Source: Turnera subulata
Taxonomy: Eukaryota; Streptophyta; Magnoliopsida; Malpighiales; Passifloraceae
Direction: 5' to 3'
DNA length: 64,000 nt
NCBI GenBank assembly: GCA_028386065.3
Contig: JAKUCV010004208.1
Span: 171,969-235,968 of the forward strand
Shown one piece after another: positions 1-10,400 of this stretch. Numbering within the stretch: the first letter of the stretch is position 1; each line of letters starts with the position of its first letter. A program made the translations under genes and the position numbers. The notes beneath the pieces were generated by a model, which ran no database searches, was not told the DNA's origin, and saw only the letters and a list, made by a program, of their open reading frames with translations.

Positions 1-352
1 CACTTCGGACTCACCCCTCACCTGCGGGCTTTCATCCCGTAGGATGAGTTATTCGTGGTACAGGTTGATGCATTTCAGACAGGCTGCGGCGTTATCCCTT
101 GGACAGGACTCGGGTCCATTAGTTTGCATCAGTGTCGCATACAGTGTCTTTGTGAGTTATTAAGTCTTCCGCTGTGCTATTTATTGTTATTGTTGGGCCT
201 TGGGCCGGTTGTGATTTTATTAATGTTTATATTTTGGGCTGTTGAGCTAGAGTTACTGATGTATACACTATATGCTGGGCTTTGTTTGGTTGGGTCGTTA
301 CAGTTCCGGCACGTGTTTACTGTGTATGGTAAATATGGGTCGGGGCGTTTCA
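1..352 (-). mobile_element. Partial large LTR, copy of the 14682-18114 element in inverted orientation
   Basis: The reverse complement matches the first part of the element at 14682 (starting TGAAACGCCCCGACCCG). It shares the block around the 'cctgcgggctttcatcccg' stretch and the TGGGCC-rich part. The element end, ...GGGGCGTTTCA, falls at 352 and is followed by CTGCT. The left part lies outside the window, so the target duplication cannot be checked. It sits inside the RNase H part of the LINE that continues from 353, so it inserted after the LINE did. Confidence 0.75.
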
Positions 353-966
353 CTGCTCCCCCCTGTTGTGTTGTCAAAAAGACCAGCATCGTAATTAAGC
401 TTGATCAGGTTCCCATCATGTGGATGCCATTTTGAGACTAGTGTACCTGATATTGGAGCTAAACCTGTTTTCTATGTTGTCACATAAGTTAAATGGGTAG
501 TCATTGTAATGTCCAGAACCTGTTGAGCTGTGAGGGTCTTGTTCTGAAAATAAAGATGGTTACGAGAGAACCAAAAGGCCCAACAGATCACTATCCTCAT
601 ATCCCTTTGCTCCTCCTCCACCTGATCAAATAATTATGTAGCATAATTTAGCAAAGTGTCATTAGTAGAGCCTGCAAAAACCTGCGCAATGGGAGAGATT
701 TCCCACACATCTCTAAATTTGCTGCAGCTAAAAAGCAGATGCTCCACACTCTCTTCGTCTAAATTACATCTTTCACATATCTCCACACAGGGGACTCCTA
801 TTCTGACAAGCTTTCCACAGGTAGGTAGTATGTTCTTCAGTGTTCGCCACCAAAAGTATTTTATCTTTGGTGGAAGGTTCAAGGAACAAACCTTACGCCA
901 ATCAAAAGTAAGATGAGTTGTAGATATGTCCGTACCCTGCCTTTCTTCTCTCTTCACATCAACCAC
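353..966 (-). pseudogene. LINE zf-RVT domain and start of RNase H
   Basis: At 966-634 the minus strand encodes a zf-RVT domain: 'FDWRKVCSLNLPPKIKYFWW', then a Cys-rich CxxC pattern (ICERCNLDEESVEHLLFSC). This is the region between reverse transcriptase and RNase H in plant LINE ORF2. Further down, 620-353 can be read through stops as a tryptophan-rich linker and then 'KLNYDAG', the usual beginning of the RNase H-like RVT_3 domain, where the large LTR interrupts it. It is a remnant with no intact frame. Confidence 0.8.
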
Positions 967-1890
967 AACTCAGTATGCACTTCTCACACTAAAGAGGCCA
1001 TTTTTTTGTAAAGGCCCACATAAGGGAATCACGAGTAAAAGACTTGCTTAAAGGGATAGCTTTGATCATCTCCGCCATATCAGTAAGGAAAATTTGATCT
1101 ACAAGATCACCTCTCCAAATTCGGTGCTCCTGATCAATCAATTCTTCCACCCTAGCCTCAGAATCGAGGTTTTAGGGGGTCGAACTAATAAGACCATTAC
1201 CATATGTCCACCAGCCACTTATCTCGCCAAATCTGGATTGCTTCGGCGCTCCCCACTCTCCATTTCAGCCCCCGTTGCAGCAGCTCTTTCCCATATATAA
1301 TACTTTGGAATGTGTAGCTTTAGGCTCCGTTCTTCAAGACCTGCATAATAGAATGTTGTCGAAAGTATTTTGCTTTGAAAAGTCCAACCCAACAGTGAGT
1401 CTTCTTCTTGGACTAGTCGCTAGCACTATTTGGCCAATAGAGCTTGACTGAAACATTGGAGGTCCCAAAAACCCATGTCCCCCTTTCTCTTCTGACAGCA
1501 CAATCCTTCCCAGCTAATCCAATGTATCTTCCGTTCATCTTGCTTTTATCCCCACCATAATCTTGATATAAGCGCATCATTTTCTTGGCAAGTAGTTACT
1601 GGTAAAGCAAAACACTACATAATATAAGTGGGTATCACCTGCGTCACTGCTTTTATTAACACTTCCTTCCCCATAATAGATAGGGTCCTCTCTTTCCAAT
1701 TCTTCAGCTTCCTCCACACATTGTCTTTCACCATAGGAAAGACTTGTTTTTTTGACCTTTCAAGTACCGAAGGGAGACCTAGTCAGGTGTTTATTCTCAA
1801 CCTTAGGCCAACCATAAATACCGATGCACCTCCAAGGATTGGAAAATTCTAAACCCGATATCACCAAGTCTAGGTGATGAAAAGAAAAGG
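967..1890 (-). pseudogene. LINE reverse transcriptase C-terminal remnant
   Basis: Reading the minus strand across frames gives recognisable post-palm LINE sequence: 'NVWRKLKNWKERTLSIMGKE', 'VLIKAVTQVIPTYIM', then 'CFALP' and 'EKGGMGFWDL'. This corresponds to the thumb/connection part of plant LINE reverse transcriptase. No AYDRVEW or F/YADD palm motif is found upstream, which indicates an internal deletion. Several frameshifts and stops are present. Confidence 0.7.
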
Positions 1891-1909
1891 ATTGTAACGA
1901 AACTGTCCA

Positions 1910-2146
1910 CTACTCCCTCCACCATACAGATAAACCACCACTTCTATGCCTTCCTGACCCATCATAATCAACACTTAGACCAAAAGAAAAACCTACACTA
2001 TCTCTAATTCTATCTATTTCAAGAACCTTTAAGCGAGTTTCCATAAGGAAAACCATACCAGGATCTTGTGCGCGGATTAACCGCCTCAAAGCCTGAATTG
2101 TTGTCTGATTCCTGAGTCTGCAATAGTTCCAAGAGAGGAGACTCAT
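1910..2146 (-). pseudogene. LINE ORF2 endonuclease (EEP) N-terminus
   Basis: The frame begins 'MSLLSWNYCRLRNQTTIQAL', the typical start of the LINE apurinic-like endonuclease. It continues with 'DPGMVFLMETRL', which carries the ET residues of the metal site, and ends at 'GGLSVWWRE'. The remaining endonuclease and the reverse transcriptase palm are deleted. Only about 79 codons are open. Confidence 0.8.
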
Positions 2147-2328
2147 AGTTCTCGGCGGGACTGCTCCACAGTCTCCACCGCTTCTTCTTCAACAGCATTT
2201 TGTCCCCTCTTAGGCTCTAAAAAAGACTCCACATCCATCTCCACCATTTCAACGCTCAATTCTCGCTTCTTATTGGTCGACACCAACACCTCTCGCTTTT
2301 TGTCTTCTATTCTCCGAGCCAAACGCTT

Positions 2329-3300
2329 TCATTTGTTATATTTAGCTTCTACCGTGGAGCCATTAGCAGGGGCCAGAGCATTGAATGATGGTTGTTTGGA
2401 ATCAGTAGAAATCGCATCAACCTGAGGGATGAAGGAGTTCTTAGATTTGAGGAAGGTGGGTGGTTTAAGATGGGGGATAGGAGTAGTGGTGGTGTTGATA
2501 GATATAATTTTAGCTGGATTGGTGGTGTCAGTTTCAGGTAAAGGGTGGGTGGTAGTAGTATCAGATGGAGAAGCGGAGATGTCGGTGGTCTTATGTGTTG
2601 CGGTTTTTTGTGGTAGTGGGTTGTGAGTTAGTGGGTTCGGTGGGCATTGTACTAGGTTTGTGGGTATTGGGCCTATCTGAGGTGGGGTTTTAGGCGTTGG
2701 AATGGTTTGAGGCCCACTGGAGAATTTTGGGGTCTCCAAAGGAATTGTGAAATTGGGTTAAGGTCGGAAAGATAAGGATGTTTCCTCAGTGGCTGACTTA
2801 GTTCCCTGCACTATAGGAGGAAAAAGCTTATTATGGCTAGTACTGTCTGGTGTCTTATTGGTATCTTATTGGTAAGGTTTCGCTCTGAAGATACGCTTTC
2901 ATTTGGTGTCCTTTCCAACACAGACATCTTACCTAATACTGCAGCCACTGAATCAATCTCGCGTAGCTTATCTCCAACCTTCTCGGCCTTATCCCCTATT
3001 TTCTCGCCCTCCAAGGTCTCCTCCTCAATGATCTGTGGCATCACTATCGTCGGTGCATCCTGCGCTGTTAATGGAGTCCCGGTGGTTGGAGCCATACCGG
3101 ACTGAAAGAGAGCTCTATGAACTGTCTCATGTGGATTCTTTCGTGCACTTATAGAAAAGGATAAAACTTTCCGGCTTGGTGAAGCACGAAGAAAATCCCT
3201 ATAAATCTTAGTTTCACCCTCCTTCCCATGTATCATCCCCTCATCGCAATCCTTAAGCATATGACCGAGTCGGCCACACGTGAAACAGAAGTTGGGTAAT
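2329..3300 (-). pseudogene. LINE ORF1 C-terminal half with CCHC zinc knuckle
   Basis: At 3295-3245 the minus strand reads 'NFCFTCGRLGHMLKDC', a CX2CX4HX4C zinc knuckle typical of plant LINE ORF1 (zf-CCHC_4). It is followed by a charged region (to 2811) and a proline/threonine-rich segment (2739-2329, 136 codons open). A stop or frameshift separates the parts. Confidence 0.75.
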
Positions 3301-3500
3301 CAATCATACTTCACTAGCACTATGATGATTTTCTCCTTCCCTAACTGAACTTTAATCTCTTTTTTCAAAGGTAGAGATAAGTCCATACAAACCCGTACCT
3401 TTATTACCTTCAACTTGGCCGATAAAGAAGAGATCTCCACCTCTATGTAATCACCAACTTTCTTGTCCGAAGTTTCACATATCTTGTTCACATAAAGAAA
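3300..3500 (-). pseudogene. LINE ORF1, segment between DUF4283 and zinc knuckle
   Basis: The minus-strand frame contains 'VGDYIEVEISSLSAKLKVIK' followed by 'VRVCMDLSLPLKKEIKV'. This matches the part of plant LINE ORF1 just before the zinc knuckle (residues like 'RVRVxxDxxxPLxxxixv'). It joins the domain at 3718-4165 once the 3500-3717 insertion is removed. Confidence 0.7.
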
Positions 3501-3717
3501 AATCACAAAAATAAGCAAGAAAAGGGATTGTTAGGTTCGAACCCAAGCAACCAAAATATATAACAACACCTTTTTCCCACTCGACCACTTAGAATTTCAT
3601 GTCAAAATGATACTATAAACTGTTGATGATCAGAATGGTTTTTTTTTTTCGGGGGGCAGGGGGGCGCTGGGCCCCTACGTGCCCCCCTTAGGTCCGCCAC
3701 TAGAGACATGAGATAGA
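3500..3717 (-). mobile_element. Short insertion with tRNA-like box A/box B (SINE-like) inside LINE ORF1
   Basis: LINE ORF1 coding sequence is interrupted here and resumes on both sides. On the minus strand the insert begins near CTAGTGGCGGACCTAAGG, continues through a G/C-rich then A-rich stretch, and then has a box A-like TGGTCGAGTGG (3577-3587) and a box B-like GGTTCGAACCT (3533-3543). Box spacing fits a tRNA-derived SINE. The TGGCGGACC end resembles the ends of some plant hAT-type repeats. No clean target duplication was found, so the class is uncertain. Confidence 0.45.
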
Positions 3718-4165
3718 TTCATCCCTGATGGTTGTTCATCCCTCGAAACTTCATGTAACGCCAGTATGTGCCCATCAAAATGCAACGGTTCCCCTTCTAA
3801 AAAACTCGCGCCACATCCCTGTCATCATAAAACTGAAACTGAAACATATTAGTTCCAAACTCTGAAGCATCAACACCCTTCTTTGGTCCCCACACCATCG
3901 CTATGGTTCTCAACAAAGCATTAGTATTAAAACTCCTCTCTGTCCATAAACTCCCCACAAGACAACGTTCTAGCCGGATTTCTTGTGTCTCCGGTACGTC
4001 CTCAAGAACCAGGATATCCTCGTCAACAGCCCCTGATGCCCCTGAGCCTGGCGCCGAACCCTCCATGTCTTCAACCCCTAGTGAAGAACTCATCATGAAC
4101 ACTGAATACCAGAACCTGCCAATGAAACAGGACAAAAATTCAAAATAACCGAGAGATAACACCTG
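3718..4165 (-). pseudogene. LINE ORF1 N-terminal DUF4283 domain
   Basis: The minus strand encodes 'CLVGSLWTERSFNTNALLRT' followed by 'IAMVWGPKKGVDASEFGTNM'. It continues across a frameshift as 'GEPLHFDGHILALHEV'. This is the DUF4283 domain of plant LINE ORF1 (nucleic-acid binding). The frame opens near 4100 with 'MMSSSLGVEDMEGS'. Sequence upstream of about 4165 looks like an AT-rich leader. Confidence 0.75.
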
Positions 4166-4559
4166 TAAGACAAAATATTCTCCAAGAAGTTAGAAACCCA
4201 GGCGACTATGGTAAGCTAAGTTTCAAAGAGACAGAGAAAAACCTAGGACTTTTATTGAGATTAAACTCAACTGCTAATAATTAATTAATAATGTTAAGTG
4301 TGTAAATTGTGATTAAAATATCTAATTGATGATTTTCCAAATTTAAATGGGAGAATTAATACCAAAAGGGTTAAATGGTCAAAGTAATTTACCTACTTAG
4401 TTCCATATCATGTTTCAGTCTATCTATTTCAAAAACAGATCCAAGACCAAAGGAAACAATAAATAGATCGCTTGTGCACGTGAAAACCTCTCAACTTCCC
4501 CATGGCTTTCCTATAGAAAAAGAAACCCCAAACCAGATTTAGATCTCACTTTTTCTTCT
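4166..4559. other. AT-rich stretch without gene
   Basis: I see no coding signal, RNA gene or clear repeat. It lies head-to-head between the minus-strand LINE on the left and the plus-strand LINE remnant on the right, so it may hold parts of both 5' untranslated regions. Confidence 0.5.
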
Positions 4560-4754
4560 GTAAGTCTATAAACCAAATTCAATCCTTAGTTATGCGCTCT
4601 GCTGCCGCTTTATTTAAGCTACCTATTCTGGGAAGGTGTGTTGCCCCATGCCCAGCTTGGCACCTATTTTGGGTTGCCCAGTTTCCGTTAACTAGTGTCC
4701 ATCGCTCCTGTTCCTCTTGTTGGTCTCTGTTGACCGTGCACAATTGAAATTGCA

Positions 4755-5090
4755 ATGGCTTGGCACTTTGGAGAAGCATGGAAGGAAAATCTGCTTGTGG
4801 TCAATCTGAAGCCCACGGATCCCGGACGGCTTAGCAACATGAATGAAAGCTTCGGAGATATGGTAAGTCGCACATACCTTATGGCCAAGGCATACTCCAT
4901 CAGAGCCTTCTCTGCATCCTCTTTCAAGGCAAATCTAGCCCGCATCTGGAAAGTTCAAGGTCAGTACAGTGTTATCGATAAGAAAAATAACATGTTCTTG
5001 GTTGGTTTCGAACTTGAGGAGGATAGAAAAAGAATACTTGATGGATTCCCATGGTTAGTTGCAAACGTTCATCTTAATTTTCACTGCTAG
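4755..5090 (+). pseudogene. LINE ORF1 DUF4283 domain fragment
   Basis: The 111-codon open stretch has the DUF4283 signature: 'ARIWKVQGQYSVIDKKNNMF', then 'FELEEDRKRILDGFPW'. The family is found in plant LINE ORF1 proteins. It stops at 5088 in the middle of the domain. The continuation 'TPNTQSYSVEIVGLLDSAA' is in another frame. Confidence 0.75.
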
Positions 5091-5194
5091 CAATCACACC
5101 AAACACTCAATCGTATTCCGTTGAGATTGTCGGTCTTTTGGATTCAGCTGCATGAACTGTCTCTTGAGTTTAATTCTTCCCTACTGTTGTTTAT

Positions 5195-5863
5195 GTGGAA
5201 GCAAATGTGGAAAATATCCGGGGCTGGAGAGGCTTTGTTTGTGTTAAGATCGAATTCCTGCCCGAGAGGCCCCTAATCCTTGAGATTCACGTTGTTGATG
5301 AGGCCAGACTAAAACACTGGGTTAAAGTGAAGTACGAGCGCCTGAGGGATTTTTGTTACCGATGCGGGATGATCTACCACAACACGCGCAATTGCTCGAA
5401 GCCGCCCTGTGAACCTGAAGGGAAAGAGAGGGATTCTATCTATAGTTTCGGTCATTAGATGTGAGCTATTAAACTCACCAAGGGTGTGCCAAAAAATTCA
5501 GAGGGTACCAACCCGAGGAATGATCCTGCAAGGAGCCCCCGGGAACCACCTCATCAGGTTGATCTGTCTGCCCCTCCGGCTAATGTGGAGAGTATCCCCA
5601 AAATGACACTTGCCATTGAAACAATTGAAGAATTGGTGAGCCCGCCTACGCACGCGTCTGAAACCATAGGTAATAAGAGGAAGCTTAGCAAGGAAAATAG
5701 TGGAGAGATAATTAAAGCACTCCAGGAAGGATGGATCAACTCTATGGAGGAGCTTGCCCATGACATAGCTCCGGATGCTACTTGTCGTCTCTACAAAGAA
5801 GAAGCTAAGTTGGAAAATGCTGGCCAGAACAACCCAGCTAGTCTATCGCCCTTCGAAAGCTAA
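5195..5863 (+). pseudogene. LINE ORF1 zinc knuckle and C-terminal tail
   Basis: At 5195-5458 the residues 'PLILEIHVVDEARLKHWVKV' followed by 'KYERLRDFCYRCGMIYHNTRNC' give a CX2CX4HX4C knuckle. A frameshift near 5455 moves the reading to 5486-5863, a hydrophilic tail without known domains. This part belongs with the DUF4283 piece upstream. Confidence 0.7.
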
Positions 5864-6480
5864 AATTGCTCGCAAGATGGAAATGGCCAACTGGAGCAAC
5901 CTATAGCAAAATTCTGATAGCCACAATGGAGGAGGAGAGGCTGATGTGGTTGGGTCTGTTGGGGGCTCAAACACAGCAGCACCGTAGACCATAGGTGTTA
6001 GTGGAGTGGTTCGATGGAACTCCGAATCACTTGCACTGTTTTGTCACCTGTTTGGGTGAATCCCCCTTGTTCCCACAAATGTATTTGTGTTTTTGCCAAT
6101 TTGTGTAGCATGCAGGTTGACCCCGGGATGTCAACCACAAAATAAAAAGAACGCCTATGGTGGCCAGTTGGAAAAGCTACACTCCTTGCCCAGCAATGCT
6201 ACGTTGATTGCTTCTACCTGATGTTGGATTGCTGCTCGTTTGGACTACCTAAAATTAACATCTTCGGTTATTTTCCGTGATGATTTTGGAATGATTTACA
6301 TTCTGGGATCGAAGGCTGCATTATCAAGTGTATACATCCCTACCCTTGCCAGGGAGCTGTGTTCCCTACTTTGTCTCTTGGGTGGTCCGAACTGGAGCCT
6401 TGCCAGCAAAGGTCGAAGCTTTGTGATTGGGATTGGGAGCTATTTTCTTCTCTTTTATCGAATAAGCTTGAAAAAAAAAA

Positions 6481-7160
6481 AGAATAAAAGTCCATTTTAC
6501 CCAGCGAAGAATTCATAACTCGGGAACCGAATTTGTAACAAATACAACTGAAAAGGGGTTGAAAAATTCCACTTCCCCTTTCTTTCTTTCTTTTAAAGAT
6601 AAGCAGATCCAAAATCTCAATGATTGATACTAATTGTGGTTCAAAAAAAAAAAATACTCTTGATACTAATTTCGTGTAGGGTTCGAGTTTACCATATTGT
6701 CCCAGAATATTGCCATCCTTATAAAGTTCAGCAATCAGCACATCCTTGTTTAGTAATAGTCTATTTGATCACTAATGTATTTTACTTTCCCACAAAAAAA
6801 AAAGTATTTTTTTCGTGTTACTTTTTTTAAAAAAAATTCAAACGTAGAATTTTTTTAAAGAGAAAACCATATTATTAACAAACATGTACTACGCCCATCC
6901 AATATAATAAAATGCAGCAACAAAGCAATGCAGGCACACCTTTTACATGGTCTAGATCTGTATAAAGACGGACATGTGATATTTGGGCAACAGCCACATT
7001 CCAGCCAACTTAGGTTTTACCTTCTTTTGGAAAGGGAGTGATTCAAAAGAATTTCACAAACGTTAAAGATTCATTTTTACAAACACAGGCCCTGTAATTA
7101 CGATGAAAGGTAGAAATTTAATTGCACACTTATTTGGAAGATCAGTTTTTAACACATTTG
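6481..7160. other. Intergenic, A/T-rich, no gene seen
   Basis: Homopolymer A and T runs and no supported coding frame. It separates the LINE remnant from the 3' end of COQ3. A minus-strand AATAAA lies at 7182-7187 and probably marks the 3' end of the COQ3 transcript. Confidence 0.5.
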
Positions 7161-7404
7161 CTTTCGATACCTCATTGTGTATTTATTAATTAAAGATCCA
7201 AGAAAAGCATTTTTTTTCAACTTGCTTCCGCCAGGTGTTAGTTGCGCAGGTGCCATGCTGGTCACAACAGACTTTGGTACCGCGCAAAACTCATGTTTGA
7301 GGGCACAGTTCTGCAGCTTGCTCCATTTGTATGCTATCCATCCCAAAACTATGGCTAGAAGTTGCAGCAAAATCTCCGCTCACTGCACCTGGCTTTTACT
7401 GTCT
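7160..7404 (-). other. Probable 3' UTR of COQ3
   Basis: It lies directly after the COQ3 stop codon (7405-7407). A minus-strand AATAAA at 7182-7187 would end a UTR of about 220 nt. No coding frame here matches anything I recognise. Confidence 0.45.
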
Positions 7405-10400
7405 TTACTGATCGAATTTTGTACCAAAAGCTATGAAGTTTACACTAATATCATCAGACAGCAACCATCGTCCAGTTAAGGGATTATACACAAATCCAGC
7501 CATCTCCTTGACCTAGATAAAACCAATTGCAGAGAAAAATATTCAATAATAAGCACTGACCAATATAGATGCAGAATTTCTACAGAATGGGGACCATGGA
7601 GAATATTGGAAGGAAATTTGATTACATTGACAGAAGCACGCTGTAGGATGAGTACCAACTCTTCAGGAGTAAGGAAACTTGACCATTGGTGTGTACCTTT
7701 AGGAAGCTGGAGAATACCAACTATCAATAACCTTACCAAGCAGAAACCATAAAAACACTAAATCATGAAAGCAAAATATCTTAAATTAAAACAACAAGGC
7801 TGCATGATGAAGAATTGTACCCAATGGAGAAGGTACTCCGCCACAACAATGGTTGCTGCATATGATCTCATAGAACGGTTAACTGTTGACACCACTGTTG
7901 CTCCACCAGAAATAGTTAAAGCTGACAATGACTGGCAGAATTCAGCAGGGTTTGCCACATGCTCAATCACCTAAGAACAGGTATTATTAATTCACAAGCT
8001 CATCCTACGCAAATACATACAGTTTTGATTCAAACTGAGAATAATTGACATCAATATCGAGGAGCATGTTCAGATAATAATGTTCTTCAATGCCAATAAG
8101 CTTGTAGCTCAAGTGGTACCCTTAAAGGACCAGGAGGTATGAGGTTGAGTCCCGAATCAGTTATTTAATAATATCACAAAAGCCCTTGAGATTTGGTATT
8201 TTCTGAGGTTTCTTAAGTTGTGTTGCCCCAATTACTTCCATGTGTGTGCGTTATAATAAACTTCATGACATAATGCACCGAAGCTTAGCAAACGTAGTGG
8301 ATAGATTGTACCACTACTAAGCATGTTTTCTACGAGCATTCTCTTTCAAACAATTGATATAAGTACCACTTTCACACATCAGTAGATTGCAGATCAACTC
8401 ATTTCCCAGATAACATTCCATTGCATCCCTTAATTCATAGAACAACTAGTTCAGTCAGAACAGCCTTGAGATTCTGAGATTAGAGTCTTACTGTAGAGGA
8501 CAGTCAGGGACAATATGATAGTGAGGGTTTATAAAGGAGGTTTACAAAGCTATATGTGTTGCTAAGGATCCCATTTGGTAAGGAACCTAGTTGGAAAGCG
8601 AATATTACAAGCAAACATCCTCAAAAATTATGGAACAAAAAAGAGAAAAAATTTTGAAGAAAAAGATTATGGCAAGAGGAGATTAATAAACTTATGGAGG
8701 GGCGTCATACCCCAGAAACAAGGTAGAATTTTAGAAAGAGATAGAAAGATACCAAAGTGTCTAAAATCATATTATGTTTCCCTTTTGGCAAGTAAAGTCT
8801 CAAATGACAGAATTCAGACACATGTTCTCACAAATTTATTTGGGCTTCACACTGAAATGTCCTCAGGTTCAGTTTTAGAGCCGTTTTCAAGTAGGTTTAG
8901 TACTTTTACACAATATACAGATTTAAATGTGCCATTCTTGTTACTGTTGCAGTGGACCTCTATTCTTTTTTTCCATCTTCCAATGGACGGATATGACTAA
9001 TGTGATTGGACAGTTTTATATTGTTATCGCAATGTAACTATAAAAATAGAGCTGCTACGGTCCTGAAATGATGCATGAACTAAATACTGCAGCTTCAAAA
9101 GTTATGCTTCAAGGAAGATTCCAACCACTGACACAAAGTTACGTGTTCTTCGCTTTTGTAGTACTCGCTAAAGTAATGACCCTTTTATTTTAGCCCAGCT
9201 GTTGCACAATCCCGACAAGAACATTTTCCCCTGATCTTTTGGCATGATTTACTGCTTGCAAAACAGACAGAAGAAGAAGGAAATCTACTGCTTCCCTCAA
9301 CTAATGCAACACCGATTAGTAAATAGGAAGAAGTTCAATGCAGTTGATCATTTTTACACACACATTATGAGAAATATGGCCCATGTTGAAAGTTGAGAGC
9401 GAGCTAAATAACCAACAGCTAAAATGAAATAGATTAACGAAATAGGTTTCCAATCCCAGACAAGAAACAAAGAGATAGAAAGAAAGCCCACCTCCAGTGA
9501 AATTACAGCATCAAACTTCTTCTGCTCCTCAACTAGCTTTTCTGTTCATCAAATTGCATTGAGATAAGGCTCTCATATTCATATTTCTTAATATTACTTA
9601 TTTCAGGCAATTGCTTAAAGGTAAATTTCATATTTCATTTCATATTTCATTTCATATTTCTCAGACGACAAGAGAACCAAGCAGCACTGCAGGCAGGAAA
9701 TGCACAGAATTTTTGTGTTTGAGTATTACCCAAATCTCACTTAAAATACAATAATCTCAACGAGCAAGCAAATATTAAATGCAAAAATGCAATTGAACAA
9801 ATAAAAGATTACTGCAATGAACCATTAAGAAAATTGCAGAAGAGATGAACCGAACATTCAGCATAAATTTTTGTTTTTTTTTTGAACAAGAAATTCAGCA
9901 CTGATGCATATGAAACACTGCTGCCACATCATCACTACTAAGAGTTTGAGCTCTCGGACAGGGGAAAGGAAGCAATCATAGATATAACAGTATGGTTGAT
10001 AACAAAAGGTTCCATAAAGTTGAAAACCAAGGTTTCCATAAAGTTGAAAACGAGAAACAATGAAGATCCTCATGTGCTACTGACTGTCACAGACAAGAGA
10101 GTCTCCATCACCTCCAATAAATGGAGAAGATTAACACACAAAAATTAATAATCAAAGCACTTCAACTTAGTCAATACAACAAAATAAAAATTCAGACGTA
10201 CCAGCAGTTGTGCAATGGTATTCAATGGTTGAAGTCATTGGATCCAAATCCTGGACAGATACATGAAGTTATTGGCCAGTCAATATGTAAAATAGTGTGA
10301 ATCAATATAAGGCATGTCACAGTGAACTCATGTTTTGCATAAAATTGGGAAAATGAAAAAAAAAAGTTTGAATTTGATAGCATTTGATTGCAGTTATATG

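Larger units (their letters stand above)
353..4165 (-). mobile_element. Degenerate plant LINE (non-LTR retrotransposon), minus strand, 5' end at right
   Basis: Read on the minus strand from about 4165 down to 353, pieces of a plant LINE appear in the right order. They are a DUF4283-type ORF1 N-terminus, a CCHC zinc knuckle, a proline/threonine-rich stretch, the start of the endonuclease, the C-terminal part of the reverse transcriptase, a zf-RVT zinc-binding domain, and the start of an RNase H domain that is cut by the LTR at 352. The catalytic palm of the reverse transcriptase is missing: the endonuclease start (to about 1910) is followed almost directly by the 'LGLP' region after the palm (about 1850). 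Many stops and frameshifts are present. The element is dead. Confidence 0.85.
4560..6480 (+). mobile_element. 5' part of a second plant LINE (ORF1 only), plus strand
   Basis: Two ORF1 domains appear in order. A DUF4283 domain lies at 4755-5090 ('KVQGQYSVIDKKNNMFLVGF', 'RILDGFPWLV'). Then comes the pre-knuckle region with a CCHC zinc knuckle at 5195-5458 ('FCYRCGMIYHNTRNC'). A low-complexity tail (5486-5863) follows. Frame breaks near 5090 and 5455 show it is dead. No endonuclease or reverse transcriptase follows. Sequence to about 6480 has no recognisable domain, so the right border is a guess. Confidence 0.7.

Noticed and set aside
5486..5863. An independent small gene
   Set aside because: It continues the LINE ORF1 after a frameshift and has the usual low-complexity tail composition.
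8575..9000. 141-codon plus-strand frame in COQ3 intron 6
   Set aside because: Starts on a non-ATG codon, no recognisable domain, and lies inside an intron of the opposite strand.
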